Below are positions 7,972-16,878 of a stretch of DNA of 64,000 nt, piece by piece (the stretch's first letter is position 1; each line of letters begins with the position of its first letter). Under the pieces are notes generated by a model. The model saw nothing but the letters and a program-made list of their open reading frames with translations. It was not told where the DNA came from and made no database searches. The stretch covers positions 62,001 through 126,000 of the forward strand of contig NZ_JBNPEO010000004.1 of assembly GCF_050490315.1 (NCBI RefSeq), in the 5' to 3' direction. The DNA comes from JBNPEO01 sp050490315. GTDB lineage: Bacteria > Actinomycetota > Actinomycetes > Actinomycetales > Micrococcaceae. The position numbers were made by a program, and so were the translations under genes.

Positions 7972-10128
7972 ATGCAGGAATCACCTTTGAAATCCCAAAA
8001 CACTGCGGCTCTGTTCAACACTGTGTTGGTGGCGAACCGTGGCGAAATCGCCTGTCGGGTTATTCGTACCCTGCGCACTATGGGTATCACCTCAGTTGCT
8101 GTCTACAGCGACGCCGACGCCGGTGCACGCCACGTGCGCGAAGCTGATACGGCCGTACGGATTGGCCCCGCAGCGGCCTCCGCAAGTTACCTCAACACCG
8201 ATGCGATCATCGCTGCGTGCCGCAGTACGGGAGCGCAAGCCGTACATCCTGGCTACGGTTTCTTGAGTGAAAACGTTGAGTTTGCCAGTGCTCTGGAGGC
8301 TGCGGGCATTATGTTCATTGGCCCCGGTGTGGAGTCGCTCAACGTTATGGGTGACAAGATCCGCTCTAAAAACCATGTCAGTGGATACGGTGTGCCAGTG
8401 GTTCCCGGCATCGCCGCACCGGGACTCAGCGATGCGCAGTTGATCGAAGCGGCTTCTAGCGTCGGATTCCCGTTGTTGATCAAACCTTCCGCCGGAGGTG
8501 GTGGAAAGGGAATGCACGCGGTGCAACGTGCAGAGGACCTTGCAAGTACCCTCCTGACGGCGCGACGTGTAGCTGCTTCAGCATTTGGTGACGACACTTT
8601 GTTTTTAGAGCGCCTTGTCTTGACCCCGCGGCACATCGAAGTGCAAATTTTGGCGGATAACTACGGCAACGTGATTCATCTCGGGGAGCGTGAATGTTCC
8701 CTACAACGTCGCCACCAAAAGGTGATTGAAGAAGCGCCTTCGCCCATGCTTGAAAGCCTTCCTCGCGGTGAAGAGATCCGCGCCAAGCTGGGTGAGGCGG
8801 CCTGTAACGCAGCTCGGAGCGTGAACTATTCGGGGGCTGGAACCGTGGAGTTCTTGGTATCAGATGCTGCCCCGGACGAGTTCTTTTTTATGGAAATGAA
8901 CACACGCCTGCAAGTAGAGCACCCTGTAACAGAGATGATCACCGGGCTGGATCTGGTTCAGTGGCAAGTGAAAATTGCTGCCGGCGAGCACTTGACCATC
9001 AAACAAGAGGACATTCAGCTCAACGGACACTCGGTGGAAGCTCGTGTTTACGCTGAAGTGCCTGAACGGAACTTTATGCCCTCAACGGGCACGGTTCAGC
9101 TCCTGAACGAGGACGCCAGCGCACCACCAGGAACACTGCTTCGTATGGACTCGGCCCTACTCAACGGTTTGGAAATCTCCGCCGACTATGACCCCATGGT
9201 GGCAAAAGTCATCAGCTGGGCACCAGACCGGCAAGCCTCACTTGATGCCTTGGACGCAGGGCTCTCTCACTACCTAGCCTTGGGCATAGATACAAATGTT
9301 GAGTACTTGCGATTACTGATCAACGATCCCGATGTGCGGGCTGGCAAGCTCGACACCGGGCTGATCGAGCGCAAGATGCCAGACTTCGCTTTCCGTCATG
9401 TGGGGGAGGCGGAGGTAATAGTCGCCGCACTGATGAGCTGGGTTCACAGCACTAGGAAAAACCAGGGTTCTACAGGCCGGATGTCGACGGGTAGCCCGTC
9501 AGTGACCACTGGCACCCCATGGAACCGGCTGGACGGTTGGCGCATGGGGGCCCGCGCACCATGGAGGCTGCACGTATTGCTCCCAGACGGGCAGCTGGCT
9601 GAAGTTTCAGTGACCTCAAAGGATTCACAAACCCTCAGCGTGAGCGTGGATGACGAGCAGGCTCAAGAGTGCAGCATCCCTGAAATCGTTGGTCAGCGCG
9701 TCCGTTTGACTATCAGTTCGGCTACTCACGAGTGGGCATTTGCTACGGACGCGGCCACATATTCACAGCAGAACCAGCGAATCTACCTCGGCTCCGAAGG
9801 CTGGCAAGGCCACCTCGATATCCTCGGCCGTGAGGCCTACCTGCATCAACGATTGGCAAGCATCGAACGTGAATCGGGCACTGCAGATCCAGAAGTCCAC
9901 TCACCGATGCCGGGCACTGTGGTTAGCGTCGCCGTCGTCAGCGGGCAGGAAGTGCAAGCCGGGCAGCCGCTGGTCAGCGTAGAAGCAATGAAGATGGAGC
10001 ACCAACTTCTTGCCGCCGTGGACGGGATAGTCCATCTGTCCGTCAAGACCGGAGAAATCGTTAAGGCTGATCAAGTATTGGCAACCATTCATCCCATCAC
10101 CGACAACGACGTCACCACCAAGGAGTAA
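7972..10128 (+). CDS. accA1: Acyl-CoA (methylcrotonyl-CoA) carboxylase alpha subunit: biotin carboxylase plus biotin carrier
   Basis: 718 residues. The N-terminal biotin carboxylase (VLVANRGEIACRVIRTLR, then the glycine-rich ATP loop SAGGGGKGMHAV and FMEMNTRLQVEHPVTE) is followed by a linker and a C-terminal biotin-carrier domain with VEAMKMEHQL, whose lysine takes biotin. It charges biotin with carbonate and feeds the beta subunit encoded just upstream. The ATG at 7972 lies 7 nt after the beta stop; the frame is open further upstream, but that would overlap the beta gene and lacks family similarity. A stretch rich in Gly, Thr and Ser around residue 500 is probably an inter-domain linker. Confidence 0.92.
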   Translation: MQESPLKSQNTAALFNTVLVANRGEIACRVIRTLRTMGITSVAVYSDADAGARHVREADTAVRIGPAAASASYLNTDAIIAACRSTGAQAVHPGYGFLSENVEFASALEAAGIMFIGPGVESLNVMGDKIRSKNHVSGYGVPVVPGIAAPGLSDAQLIEAASSVGFPLLIKPSAGGGGKGMHAVQRAEDLASTLLTARRVAASAFGDDTLFLERLVLTPRHIEVQILADNYGNVIHLGERECSLQRRHQKVIEEAPSPMLESLPRGEEIRAKLGEAACNAARSVNYSGAGTVEFLVSDAAPDEFFFMEMNTRLQVEHPVTEMITGLDLVQWQVKIAAGEHLTIKQEDIQLNGHSVEARVYAEVPERNFMPSTGTVQLLNEDASAPPGTLLRMDSALLNGLEISADYDPMVAKVISWAPDRQASLDALDAGLSHYLALGIDTNVEYLRLLINDPDVRAGKLDTGLIERKMPDFAFRHVGEAEVIVAALMSWVHSTRKNQGSTGRMSTGSPSVTTGTPWNRLDGWRMGARAPWRLHVLLPDGQLAEVSVTSKDSQTLSVSVDDEQAQECSIPEIVGQRVRLTISSATHEWAFATDAATYSQQNQRIYLGSEGWQGHLDILGREAYLHQRLASIERESGTADPEVHSPMPGTVVSVAVVSGQEVQAGQPLVSVEAMKMEHQLLAAVDGIVHLSVKTGEIVKADQVLATIHPITDNDVTTKE

Positions 10129-10131
10129 AAC

Positions 10132-11295
10132 GTGAATAGCTTTGGACTCAGCGAGGACTATCAAGACCTCAGCGACTCCGTACGGGATTTCGCCAACGAA
10201 GTAGTTGCCCCTGTTTCACAAAAACACGATGAAGAACACAGCTTCCCCTATGAAGTGGTTGCAGGCATGGCAGAAATGGGCCTGTTTGGGTTGCCGTTCC
10301 CCGAAGAGCATGGCGGAATGGGCGGGGACTACTTCGCACTAGCCCTAGCGCTGGAACAACTAGGCCGAGTGGACCAATCGGTGGCCATCACCCTTGAAGC
10401 TGGTGTCTCCTTGGGAGCCATGCCCATCTACCGCTTTGGCAATGACGCCCAAAAGAAAGAGTGGTTGCCGCTCTTGGCCTCGGGCAAAGCGCTCGCAGGC
10501 TTTGGCCTGACCGAACCTGAAGCGGGCTCGGATGCTGGAGGAACCAAAACCACGGCTAAACGCGAAAACGGCCAGTGGGTGGTTAACGGCAATAAAGAGT
10601 TCATCACTAACTCCGGTACCGACATCACCAAACTAGTTACAGTCACCGCAGTCACCGGGCAAAGCGAACGGCCCGATGGCAGCATCAAAAAAGAAATTTC
10701 CACCATTCTGGTACCCACCAACACTCCCGGCTTTAAGGCGGAAAAGGCCTACAACAAGGTGGGCTGGAATGCCTCGGACACCCACCCGCTGACCTTGGCT
10801 GACGTTCGTGTTCCCGAGGAAAACTTGCTCGGAGTTGAAGGGCGAGGCTACGCCAACTTCCTATCCATTTTGGATGAGGGTCGCATCGCGATCGCTGCGC
10901 TCGCCGTAGGCGCTGCTCAAGGCTGCGTAGACCAGTCAGTGAAGTACGCGCTGGAACGCCAAGCCTTTGGTAACAACATTGGTAAGTACCAAGGCATCCA
11001 GTTCAAGATTGCCCGGATGGAAGCACGCGCCCACACAGCACGTTTGGCCTACTATGACGCCGCCGCCCGGATGCTGGCTGGCAAACCCTTTAAGACTCAG
11101 GCAGCCATCGCCAAAATGGTGGCGGGTGAAGCCGCAATGGACAACGCCCGTGATGCCACACAAGTCTTCGGCGGGTATGGTTTCATCAACGAATTCACTG
11201 TGGCCCGCCACTACCGCGACTCCAAAATTCTTGAAGTCGGCGAGGGAACCACAGAAGTGCAGTTGATGCTCATTGCCCGGGATCTAGGCCTCTAA
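10132..11295 (+). CDS. Acyl-CoA dehydrogenase (isovaleryl-CoA dehydrogenase-like, FadE19 type)
   Basis: 387 residues, standard acyl-CoA dehydrogenase length. FAD and substrate signatures are FGLTEPEAGSDAGGTKTTA, FITNSGTD, ERQAFGNNIGKYQGIQFKIA and the C-terminal GGYGFINEFTVARHYRDSK followed by LEVGEGTTEVQLMLIA. In this operon it would oxidise isovaleryl-CoA to 3-methylcrotonyl-CoA, the carboxylase substrate, passing electrons to ETF. The GTG start has AAGGAG 6 nt upstream and lies 3 nt after the alpha carboxylase stop. Its position matches fadE19 in the mycobacterial locus. The exact acyl chain preference is inferred from context. Confidence 0.9.
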   Translation: MNSFGLSEDYQDLSDSVRDFANEVVAPVSQKHDEEHSFPYEVVAGMAEMGLFGLPFPEEHGGMGGDYFALALALEQLGRVDQSVAITLEAGVSLGAMPIYRFGNDAQKKEWLPLLASGKALAGFGLTEPEAGSDAGGTKTTAKRENGQWVVNGNKEFITNSGTDITKLVTVTAVTGQSERPDGSIKKEISTILVPTNTPGFKAEKAYNKVGWNASDTHPLTLADVRVPEENLLGVEGRGYANFLSILDEGRIAIAALAVGAAQGCVDQSVKYALERQAFGNNIGKYQGIQFKIARMEARAHTARLAYYDAAARMLAGKPFKTQAAIAKMVAGEAAMDNARDATQVFGGYGFINEFTVARHYRDSKILEVGEGTTEVQLMLIARDLGL

Positions 11296-11373
11296 GGTTT
11301 TAGGTTTTGTTTCCGTCTGCGCGCAAGCGGAATTGGCGGTGGAATATGCTGCTCGCCGGCACTGAAAGGATCA

Positions 11374-12153
11374 ATGATGATTAACAAGGTTGTAGCGAAC
11401 GCCGCTACGGCGGTGGCGGATGTCCATGAAGGCGCCTCACTCGCCGTCGGCGGTTTTGGTTTGTGTGGAATCCCCGTGGCCCTGATCGCTGCCCTGCATG
11501 ATCAGGGAACCGGCTCGCTTGAAACGGTCAGCAATAATTGCGGCGTCGACGACTGGGGGCTGGGCATTCTGCTGCGCGACGGCCGGATCCGTAGAACTAT
11601 CAGCTCCTATGTGGGCGAAAACAAGGAATTTGCGCGCCAATACCTGGCCGGTGAGCTTGAGGTAGTGCTCACACCGCAGGGAACTTTGGCGGAGAAGCTT
11701 CGTGCCGGCGGTGCCGGGATCCCAGCGTTCTACACAACCGCTGGTGTGGGCACCCAAGTGTCCGACGGCGGACTGCCACAGAAGTACGATACGGACGGAG
11801 ACGTTGTGATCGCCTCCGCGCCGAAAGAAGTGCGAAACTTCGGCGGTGCAGATTACGTACTGGAAGAGTCTTTGACTCCAGACTTCGCGCTGGTCCACGC
11901 CTGGAAGGGCGACCGGCACGGAAACTTGGTGTTCCACGCGACGGCCATGAACTTTAATCCTCTGTGCGCCATGGCTGGAAAGATCACCATCGCTGAAGTT
12001 GAAGAACTTGTGGAACCGGGCGAGCTGGACCCCGAACACGTTCACATTCCGGGCATTTTTGTTCAACGGGTAGTCCACGTTCCTGCGGGATCGGAAAACA
12101 GTGAAAAGCGCATTGAAAAGCGCACCGTTTCGGCAGCAAAGGAAGGTAACTAG
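11374..12153 (+). CDS. scoA: 3-oxoacid CoA-transferase, subunit A
   Basis: 259 residues, the alpha subunit of a two-subunit succinyl-CoA:3-oxoacid CoA-transferase (CoA transferase family I). Typical features are the glycine-rich N-terminus LAVGGFGLCGIPVALI, ETVSNNCGVDDWGLG, and a C-terminal stretch with AMAGKITIAEVEELV and HIPGIFVQRVV. It would activate acetoacetate released from leucine, or another dicarboxylate such as itaconate, using succinyl-CoA. AAAGGA precedes a tandem ATGATG start (11374/11377). A 78-nt gap separates it from the dehydrogenase gene; I see no terminator there, so it is probably co-transcribed. Confidence 0.9.
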   Translation: MMINKVVANAATAVADVHEGASLAVGGFGLCGIPVALIAALHDQGTGSLETVSNNCGVDDWGLGILLRDGRIRRTISSYVGENKEFARQYLAGELEVVLTPQGTLAEKLRAGGAGIPAFYTTAGVGTQVSDGGLPQKYDTDGDVVIASAPKEVRNFGGADYVLEESLTPDFALVHAWKGDRHGNLVFHATAMNFNPLCAMAGKITIAEVEELVEPGELDPEHVHIPGIFVQRVVHVPAGSENSEKRIEKRTVSAAKEGN

Positions 12154-12155
12154 GC

Positions 12156-12809
12156 ATGGCCTTGGACAGAAACCAGCTTGCGGCGCGAGTGGCCAAAGAA
12201 TTGCACAACGGCCAATACGTCAACCTTGGTATTGGTATGCCCACTCTGATCCCAAACTACATTCCTGAAGGGGTGGAAGTAGTTCTTCACTCGGAAAACG
12301 GAATCCTGGGCACCGGCCCTTACCCCACCGATGACGCTGTGGATCCTGACCTAATCAACGCCGGCAAAGAAACCGTCACTGTCAACAAGGGTGCTGCGTT
12401 CTTTGACTCTTCGCTCTCCTTTGGAATGGTGCGCGGCGGTCACGTGGACGTTGCAGTGCTCGGGGCAATGGAGGTTGCTGAGAATGGCGATCTTGCCAAC
12501 TGGATGATCCCCGGCAAGATGGTCAAGGGTATGGGGGGTGCCATGGATCTAGTTTTTGGAGCTAAGCGGCTTATCGTCATGATGGAGCACGTGGATAAGG
12601 CGGGGAACCCTAAGATCCTCAAACGCTGCACTCTGCCGCTGACCGGCAAGGGGTGTGTGGACAGAATTATCACGGACCTTGCGGTTATTGATGTCACTGA
12701 GGACGGGTTGGTCTTGCGCGAGACGGCTCCGGGAGTTTCCGCCGAGGAAGTGATCGCCGCTACCGGCGCTGAACTGCGTGTGGAAATGCATGACTTGGAC
12801 AACGTATGA
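12156..12809 (+). CDS. scoB: 3-oxoacid CoA-transferase, subunit B
   Basis: 217 residues, beta subunit. The catalytic glutamate lies in HSENGILGTG (about residue 47), the residue that forms the CoA thioester intermediate in family I transferases. GMPTLIPNYIPEGVEV, FFDSSLSFGMVRGGHVDVAV and MKGMGGAMDLVFGAKRLIV-like stretches are all family typical. The gene starts 2 nt after scoA and overlaps the following maoC gene by 4 nt. Confidence 0.9.
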   Translation: MALDRNQLAARVAKELHNGQYVNLGIGMPTLIPNYIPEGVEVVLHSENGILGTGPYPTDDAVDPDLINAGKETVTVNKGAAFFDSSLSFGMVRGGHVDVAVLGAMEVAENGDLANWMIPGKMVKGMGGAMDLVFGAKRLIVMMEHVDKAGNPKILKRCTLPLTGKGCVDRIITDLAVIDVTEDGLVLRETAPGVSAEEVIAATGAELRVEMHDLDNV

Positions 12810-13339
12810 GTGAACAGGAACACGATCAAGCCCCCAGCATGGACATGATCGAACAGCGTGGACTCTACTTCGAGGAGCTCCAAGAGGGCGTGATCTACGC
12901 GCACCGCCCTGGCAGGACTATTACCGAGACGGACAACGTTCTGTTCACCACCATGACCATGAACACGCAAGCTCTCCACTTGGATGCTGCATGGAGCGCT
13001 GGGCAACCTTTCGGACAGCGCTTGGTGAATTCGATGTTTACCCTCGCAACACTCGTGGGACAGTCCGTTCCCCAACTGACGCAAGGGACCATCATCGCCC
13101 AGCTGGGGCTCACCGACGTGAAGTTCCCACATCCGCTTTTCCACGGCGACACCTTGTACACCCAGACGGTGATCACTTCTAAGCGGCTTTCCTCGTCTAG
13201 ACCGGGCCAAGGCGTTGTGACGATGGAACACACCGGTACCAATCAAGACGGGAAAGTTGTGGCCAAAGCTACCCGTTCGTGCCTGATGTGGACCCAAGAA
13301 GCCCACGCGGCTCAGCAAAAAGGAAGCCTTACATCGTGA
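12806..13339 (+). CDS. MaoC-family (R)-enoyl-CoA hydratase
   Basis: 177 residues forming a single hot-dog MaoC-like domain (RTITETDNVLFTTMTMNTQA, then FGQRLVNSMFTLATLVGQ and HPLFHGDTLYTQT). It is in the position of Rv2499c of M. tuberculosis, described as the hydratase acting on itaconyl-CoA and the leucine intermediate before the CitE-like lyase. That substrate assignment is by gene order and family; the sequence itself shows only a MaoC hydratase. Its start overlaps the scoB stop (ATGA) and its stop overlaps the lyase start, so all three are translationally coupled. Confidence 0.85.
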   Translation: MSEQEHDQAPSMDMIEQRGLYFEELQEGVIYAHRPGRTITETDNVLFTTMTMNTQALHLDAAWSAGQPFGQRLVNSMFTLATLVGQSVPQLTQGTIIAQLGLTDVKFPHPLFHGDTLYTQTVITSKRLSSSRPGQGVVTMEHTGTNQDGKVVAKATRSCLMWTQEAHAAQQKGSLTS

Positions 13340-14163
13340 CGTTCACTATGGGACCAAGTCTCTTGTTCTGCCCCGCAGACCGGGCTGACCGCTACAACAA
13401 AGCAGCCGAACGGGCAGACGCTGTCATCTTGGACCTTGAAGATGCAGTGGCAGCAGGGGATAAAGAGGCTGCGCGTGCCGAGCTGCTTGCTCATGTTCGC
13501 AGTGGCGCCCCCTTAGAAGCCGAGCGAACCATAGTGCGCGTCAACCCTTGTGGCACTGAGGAATTCGCCAAAGACCTTAGCGTCCTCGCGGGCACTCCTT
13601 ACCGGACCATCATGGTGGCCAAGGCAGAAGACCCAGCTCAGATCGCTGAGCTGAAGGATTTTAGAGTGATTGCGTTGTGCGAGACGGCCTCCGGAATCAT
13701 CAATGCTCCGGCTATCGCGGCACTTCCCCACGTGGTTGCTTTAATGTGGGGAGCCGAAGACCTTGTGGCGTCACTCGGCGGGACCTCAAGCCGAAAAGCG
13801 GACGGCAGCTACCGCCATGTGGCACAGCATGCGCGCTCACAGGTACTTTTGGCCGCTGGCGCCTACGGCAAATCAGCTATTGATGCTGTGTATGTGAACA
13901 TCGCTGATCTGGCCGGATTGGCCGCTGAATCCGAGGATGCAGTTGCCTCAGGGTTCTTCGCCAAGGCGTGTATCCACCCAAGTCAAGCTGGCACCATCCG
14001 CAACGCCTATGCACCATCGGCGGACTCTATTGCTGAGGCTAGAGCACTTCTAGCCGCAGCCGCAGAAGCAGGGAGCGGTGTGTTCCAGTACCAAGGCAAA
14101 ATGATTGACGAGCCCATCCTCAAACACGCTCAGGCCACGCTCTTGCGCGCAGGGGAACTGTAG
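13336..14163 (+). CDS. citE: HpcH/HpaI (CitE-like) beta-hydroxyacyl-CoA lyase
   Basis: 275 residues, TIM-barrel CitE/HpcH family. Key parts are SLLFCPADRADRYNKAAERA near the N-terminus, the metal-binding DAVILDLEDAVA, VRVNPCG, ALCETASGIINAPAI and MWGAEDLVASLGG. No other citrate lyase subunits are present, so this is the stand-alone type. By gene order it matches Rv2498c, reported as a bifunctional lyase for (S)-citramalyl-CoA (itaconate breakdown) and (R)-3-hydroxy-3-methylglutaryl-CoA (leucine breakdown). I prefer the GTG at 13336, which overlaps the maoC stop and follows AGGAAG; an ATG lies 4 codons later. Last gene of the operon. Confidence 0.86.
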   Translation: MTFTMGPSLLFCPADRADRYNKAAERADAVILDLEDAVAAGDKEAARAELLAHVRSGAPLEAERTIVRVNPCGTEEFAKDLSVLAGTPYRTIMVAKAEDPAQIAELKDFRVIALCETASGIINAPAIAALPHVVALMWGAEDLVASLGGTSSRKADGSYRHVAQHARSQVLLAAGAYGKSAIDAVYVNIADLAGLAAESEDAVASGFFAKACIHPSQAGTIRNAYAPSADSIAEARALLAAAAEAGSGVFQYQGKMIDEPILKHAQATLLRAGEL

Positions 14164-14222
14164 CAGCCGAGATTGCGGGCATACGGTCCGGTGTTTGACG
14201 TGCATTGCGAGATACTGGATTA

Positions 14223-15437
14223 ATGATGCGGCGCAAGATTGTGATTCTCGGTTCCACCGGTTCCATTGGTACTCAAGCAATAGGCGTGGTGGATGGTGCA
14301 CCACACTTGTTTGAAGTTGTGGCGCTCAGTGCTGGGCAGGGAAACCTGGAGCTTCTGGCCTCTCAGGCAGTGCATACACGCGCCCAAGCGGTAGGTACAT
14401 CCGCCCAGGACGCGAGTGAACTCGCTGCGCTGATTAGCGCAACGGCTGCCAAAGCAGGGATCACCGGATATAAGCCACAGTTGTTCGCCGGGGCTGACGC
14501 TTCCACGCAGATCGCACAGATCCCGTCAGATGTAGTGCTTAACGGCATCACAGGATCCATCGGTTTGGTTCCCACTCTCGCGGCGCTCCGCTCAGGGGCC
14601 ACCTTGGCGCTGGCCAATAAAGAATCACTGATTGTAGGTGGCTCACTAGTCAAGGACGCGGCGGCTCCAGGTCAATTGGTGCCAGTTGATTCGGAGCACT
14701 CGGCCATTGCACAGTGTCTGCGGTCCGGGCAGTTCGCTGAAGTGGACAAACTTATTTTGACAGCATCCGGTGGGCCCTTCAGAGGGTTCAGCCGTGAACA
14801 GTTGCACAACGTTAGCCCTACCCAAGCTCTTGCGCACCCCACGTGGGACATGGGCCCCATGGTCACCACTAACTCCGCAAGCCTGGTCAACAAAGGACTG
14901 GAAGTGATTGAAGCGCACTTGCTCTTCGACATTCCGCTGGACCGCATTGATGTGGTGGTCCACCCACAATCTGTGGTGCATTCCATGGTTCAGTTTGTAG
15001 ACGGTTCCACCATTGCTCAAGCATCACCGCCGGACATGCGGCTCCCCATTGCTTTGGGCCTGGGCTGGCCAGATCGTGTGCCAAAAGCCGCTTCCGCCTG
15101 TGATTGGAGCCAAGCAGTCAGTTGGCACTTCGAACCACTCGATGTTGTTGCATTTCCCGCCGTTGACCTTGCTAAGGACGCAGCAAAGCAGGGGAGCACC
15201 TTCCCTGCTGTGTACAACGCTGCCAACGAGGAAGCCGTCTACGCGTTCCACGCCGGCAAGATTCGTTTTACTGACATTGTGGACACCATTGAAGCCGTGT
15301 TGAGCGAACACTCAGGCTCCTCCCAGCTCAGTGTCGAGTCGGTGCTGGAAGCTGAAGGTTGGGCCCGCGCCCGGGCCAATCAGATTTTGGACAGCTCCTC
15401 TGATCCAAGTGACTCCCACAATGCAGGTGCTAAGTGA
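14223..15437 (+). CDS. dxr: 1-deoxy-D-xylulose 5-phosphate reductoisomerase
   Basis: 404 residues. NADPH-binding start KIVILGSTGSIGTQAIGVV, then ALANKESLIVGG, the metal and substrate motifs PVDSEHSAIAQCL and TASGGPFRG, and a C-terminal region with AANEEAVYAFH. It converts DXP to MEP, the committed step of the non-mevalonate isoprenoid pathway; ispG of the same pathway lies 3 kb downstream. Tandem ATGs at 14223/14226 are the start; there is no good Shine-Dalgarno, only GATACT 6 nt upstream, a possible imperfect leaderless box. The stop overlaps the rip1 start by 4 nt. Confidence 0.95.
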   Translation: MMRRKIVILGSTGSIGTQAIGVVDGAPHLFEVVALSAGQGNLELLASQAVHTRAQAVGTSAQDASELAALISATAAKAGITGYKPQLFAGADASTQIAQIPSDVVLNGITGSIGLVPTLAALRSGATLALANKESLIVGGSLVKDAAAPGQLVPVDSEHSAIAQCLRSGQFAEVDKLILTASGGPFRGFSREQLHNVSPTQALAHPTWDMGPMVTTNSASLVNKGLEVIEAHLLFDIPLDRIDVVVHPQSVVHSMVQFVDGSTIAQASPPDMRLPIALGLGWPDRVPKAASACDWSQAVSWHFEPLDVVAFPAVDLAKDAAKQGSTFPAVYNAANEEAVYAFHAGKIRFTDIVDTIEAVLSEHSGSSQLSVESVLEAEGWARARANQILDSSSDPSDSHNAGAK

Positions 15438-16762
15438 CAGCCGTAGTTCTTTTTATCGTTGGTGTACTCATCGTCGCCATAGGCATAGCCCTATCTATCG
15501 CCTTGCATGAAGTGGGGCACTTGTTGCCCGCCAAACTCTTTAACGTCCGGGTCACCAAATACATGATCGGCTTTGGGCCAACTCTCTGGTCTAAGCGCAA
15601 GGGCGAGACTGAATACGGATTCAAGGCGGTCCCGCTCGGTGGCTTTGTATCCATGGTGGGTATGTACCCGCCCAACGTGAGCGATGGAAGCGTGCGGCCT
15701 TCAAGTACCGGTATGTTCCAGACGCTAGCGTCAGAGGCGCGCTCGGTAGCGCATGAGGAAGTGCGCCCAGAGGACCACAACCGCGTCTTTTACAAACTTC
15801 CGGTATGGAAAAAAATCATCATCATGCTCGGCGGGCCAGCCATGAACCTGCTGATCGGATTGGTGCTCACGGCAGTGCTATTGATGGGATTTGGCACGGC
15901 ACAGGCGACCACCACCATCTCTGACGTGTCCAAATGCCAGGTGAAATCTGGTGAGACCGTAGACCCCAATTCGTCGGCCTGTGTTCCTACACCTGCCGCC
16001 GCGGCCGGACTTCTCCCCGGAGACACCATCAAAACCTTTGACGGCAAAGCTGTCACTGGCTGGGATGAACTGACGTCATGGATTCGAGCCTCTGCCGGGC
16101 GCAGTGTGCAGATCTCGGTCCTGCGAAATGGTCAGGAAGTCAACACCACGGTCACCCCAGTTCTCTCGGCGCGCCCCGTTGTAGGCTCCGATGGCCAAGC
16201 ACAAAAGAACGCTGACGGCACCACCAAAACTGCCGAAGTTGGCTTCCTCGGTATTGGCCCCACACAAGCGATGGTGCCCCAAGGGCCCGAAGCAGTACTA
16301 CCAGCGGCCGGCCAACAGATTAGCCAAGTCGCCGGCGTCGTATTTAATCTCCCAGCCCGAGTAGTAGGCGTGGCAAAGGCCGCGTTCAGCTCGGAACCGC
16401 GCGACCCTAACGGCCCCATCAGTGTGGTGGGGGTGGGCCGAGTTGCCGGTGAGATCTCTGCGATGGAAACCATCCCCGTGTCTACGCGTCTGGCAGCGCT
16501 GATCGGTATCCTCGCGGGGCTGAACTTTGCGCTCGCCGTCTTCAACCTCGTGCCGCTTTTGCCGCTCGACGGCGGTCACGTTGCGGGAGCGCTTTATGAA
16601 GGTGCTCGCCGGCAGATCGCGCGGTGGTTCGGCAAACGGGATCCGGGGCCATTCGATATTGCCAAGTTGTTGCCACTGACCTATGTGGTGGCTATCGCCT
16701 TGATGGCAATGAGTGCCCTGCTGATCTATGCCGACATCGTTAAGCCGGTAAACATCTTTTAG
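15434..16762 (+). CDS. rip1: Site-2 intramembrane metalloprotease (RseP/Rip1)
   Basis: 442 residues. The zinc motif HEVGH lies in the first transmembrane segment (ALHEVGHLLPAKL). A PDZ domain occupies roughly residues 170-240, with a GLLPGDTIKTFDG signature. The C-terminal NPDG-like motif appears as LVPLLPLDGGH, and a final membrane segment follows. The family cleaves anti-sigma factors within the membrane. The order dxr-rip1-ispG is conserved in Actinobacteria. The GTG start overlaps dxr. An insert between the active-site helix and the PDZ domain carries many charged residues (EARSVAHEEVRPEDHNRVFY). Confidence 0.93.
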   Translation: MTAVVLFIVGVLIVAIGIALSIALHEVGHLLPAKLFNVRVTKYMIGFGPTLWSKRKGETEYGFKAVPLGGFVSMVGMYPPNVSDGSVRPSSTGMFQTLASEARSVAHEEVRPEDHNRVFYKLPVWKKIIIMLGGPAMNLLIGLVLTAVLLMGFGTAQATTTISDVSKCQVKSGETVDPNSSACVPTPAAAAGLLPGDTIKTFDGKAVTGWDELTSWIRASAGRSVQISVLRNGQEVNTTVTPVLSARPVVGSDGQAQKNADGTTKTAEVGFLGIGPTQAMVPQGPEAVLPAAGQQISQVAGVVFNLPARVVGVAKAAFSSEPRDPNGPISVVGVGRVAGEISAMETIPVSTRLAALIGILAGLNFALAVFNLVPLLPLDGGHVAGALYEGARRQIARWFGKRDPGPFDIAKLLPLTYVVAIALMAMSALLIYADIVKPVNIF

Positions 16763-16814
16763 ACGGCTCAGAAGCGACAGCTGACCGCGACGGCAATAAT
16801 CAGTCAAATATGGA

Positions 16815-16860
16815 TGATTTCTAGATAATCATCCTAAAAAGATGGATTATTTAGAAATCA
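16815..16860. promoter_or_regulatory. Imperfect 46-bp palindrome overlapping the satD-like promoter
   Basis: Outer arms TGATTTCTA (16815-16823) and TAGAAATCA (16852-16860) are perfect, and the inner arms pair with a few mismatches. A second, nested dyad GGATGATT / AATCATCC spans 16812-16833 or so. The block is clearly richer in A+T than its surroundings and ends 7 bp before the TATGAT -10 box, so a bound protein would cover the -35 region. Confidence 0.6.
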
Positions 16861-16866
16861 GTCTTC

Positions 16867-16872
16867 TATGAT
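16867..16872 (+). promoter_or_regulatory. Leaderless -10 box of satD-like gene
   Basis: TATGAT followed by TGATCC (6 nt) and then the ATG at 16879. No Shine-Dalgarno exists, so the transcript would begin at or next to the start codon. Confidence 0.65.
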
Positions 16873-16878
16873 TGATCC

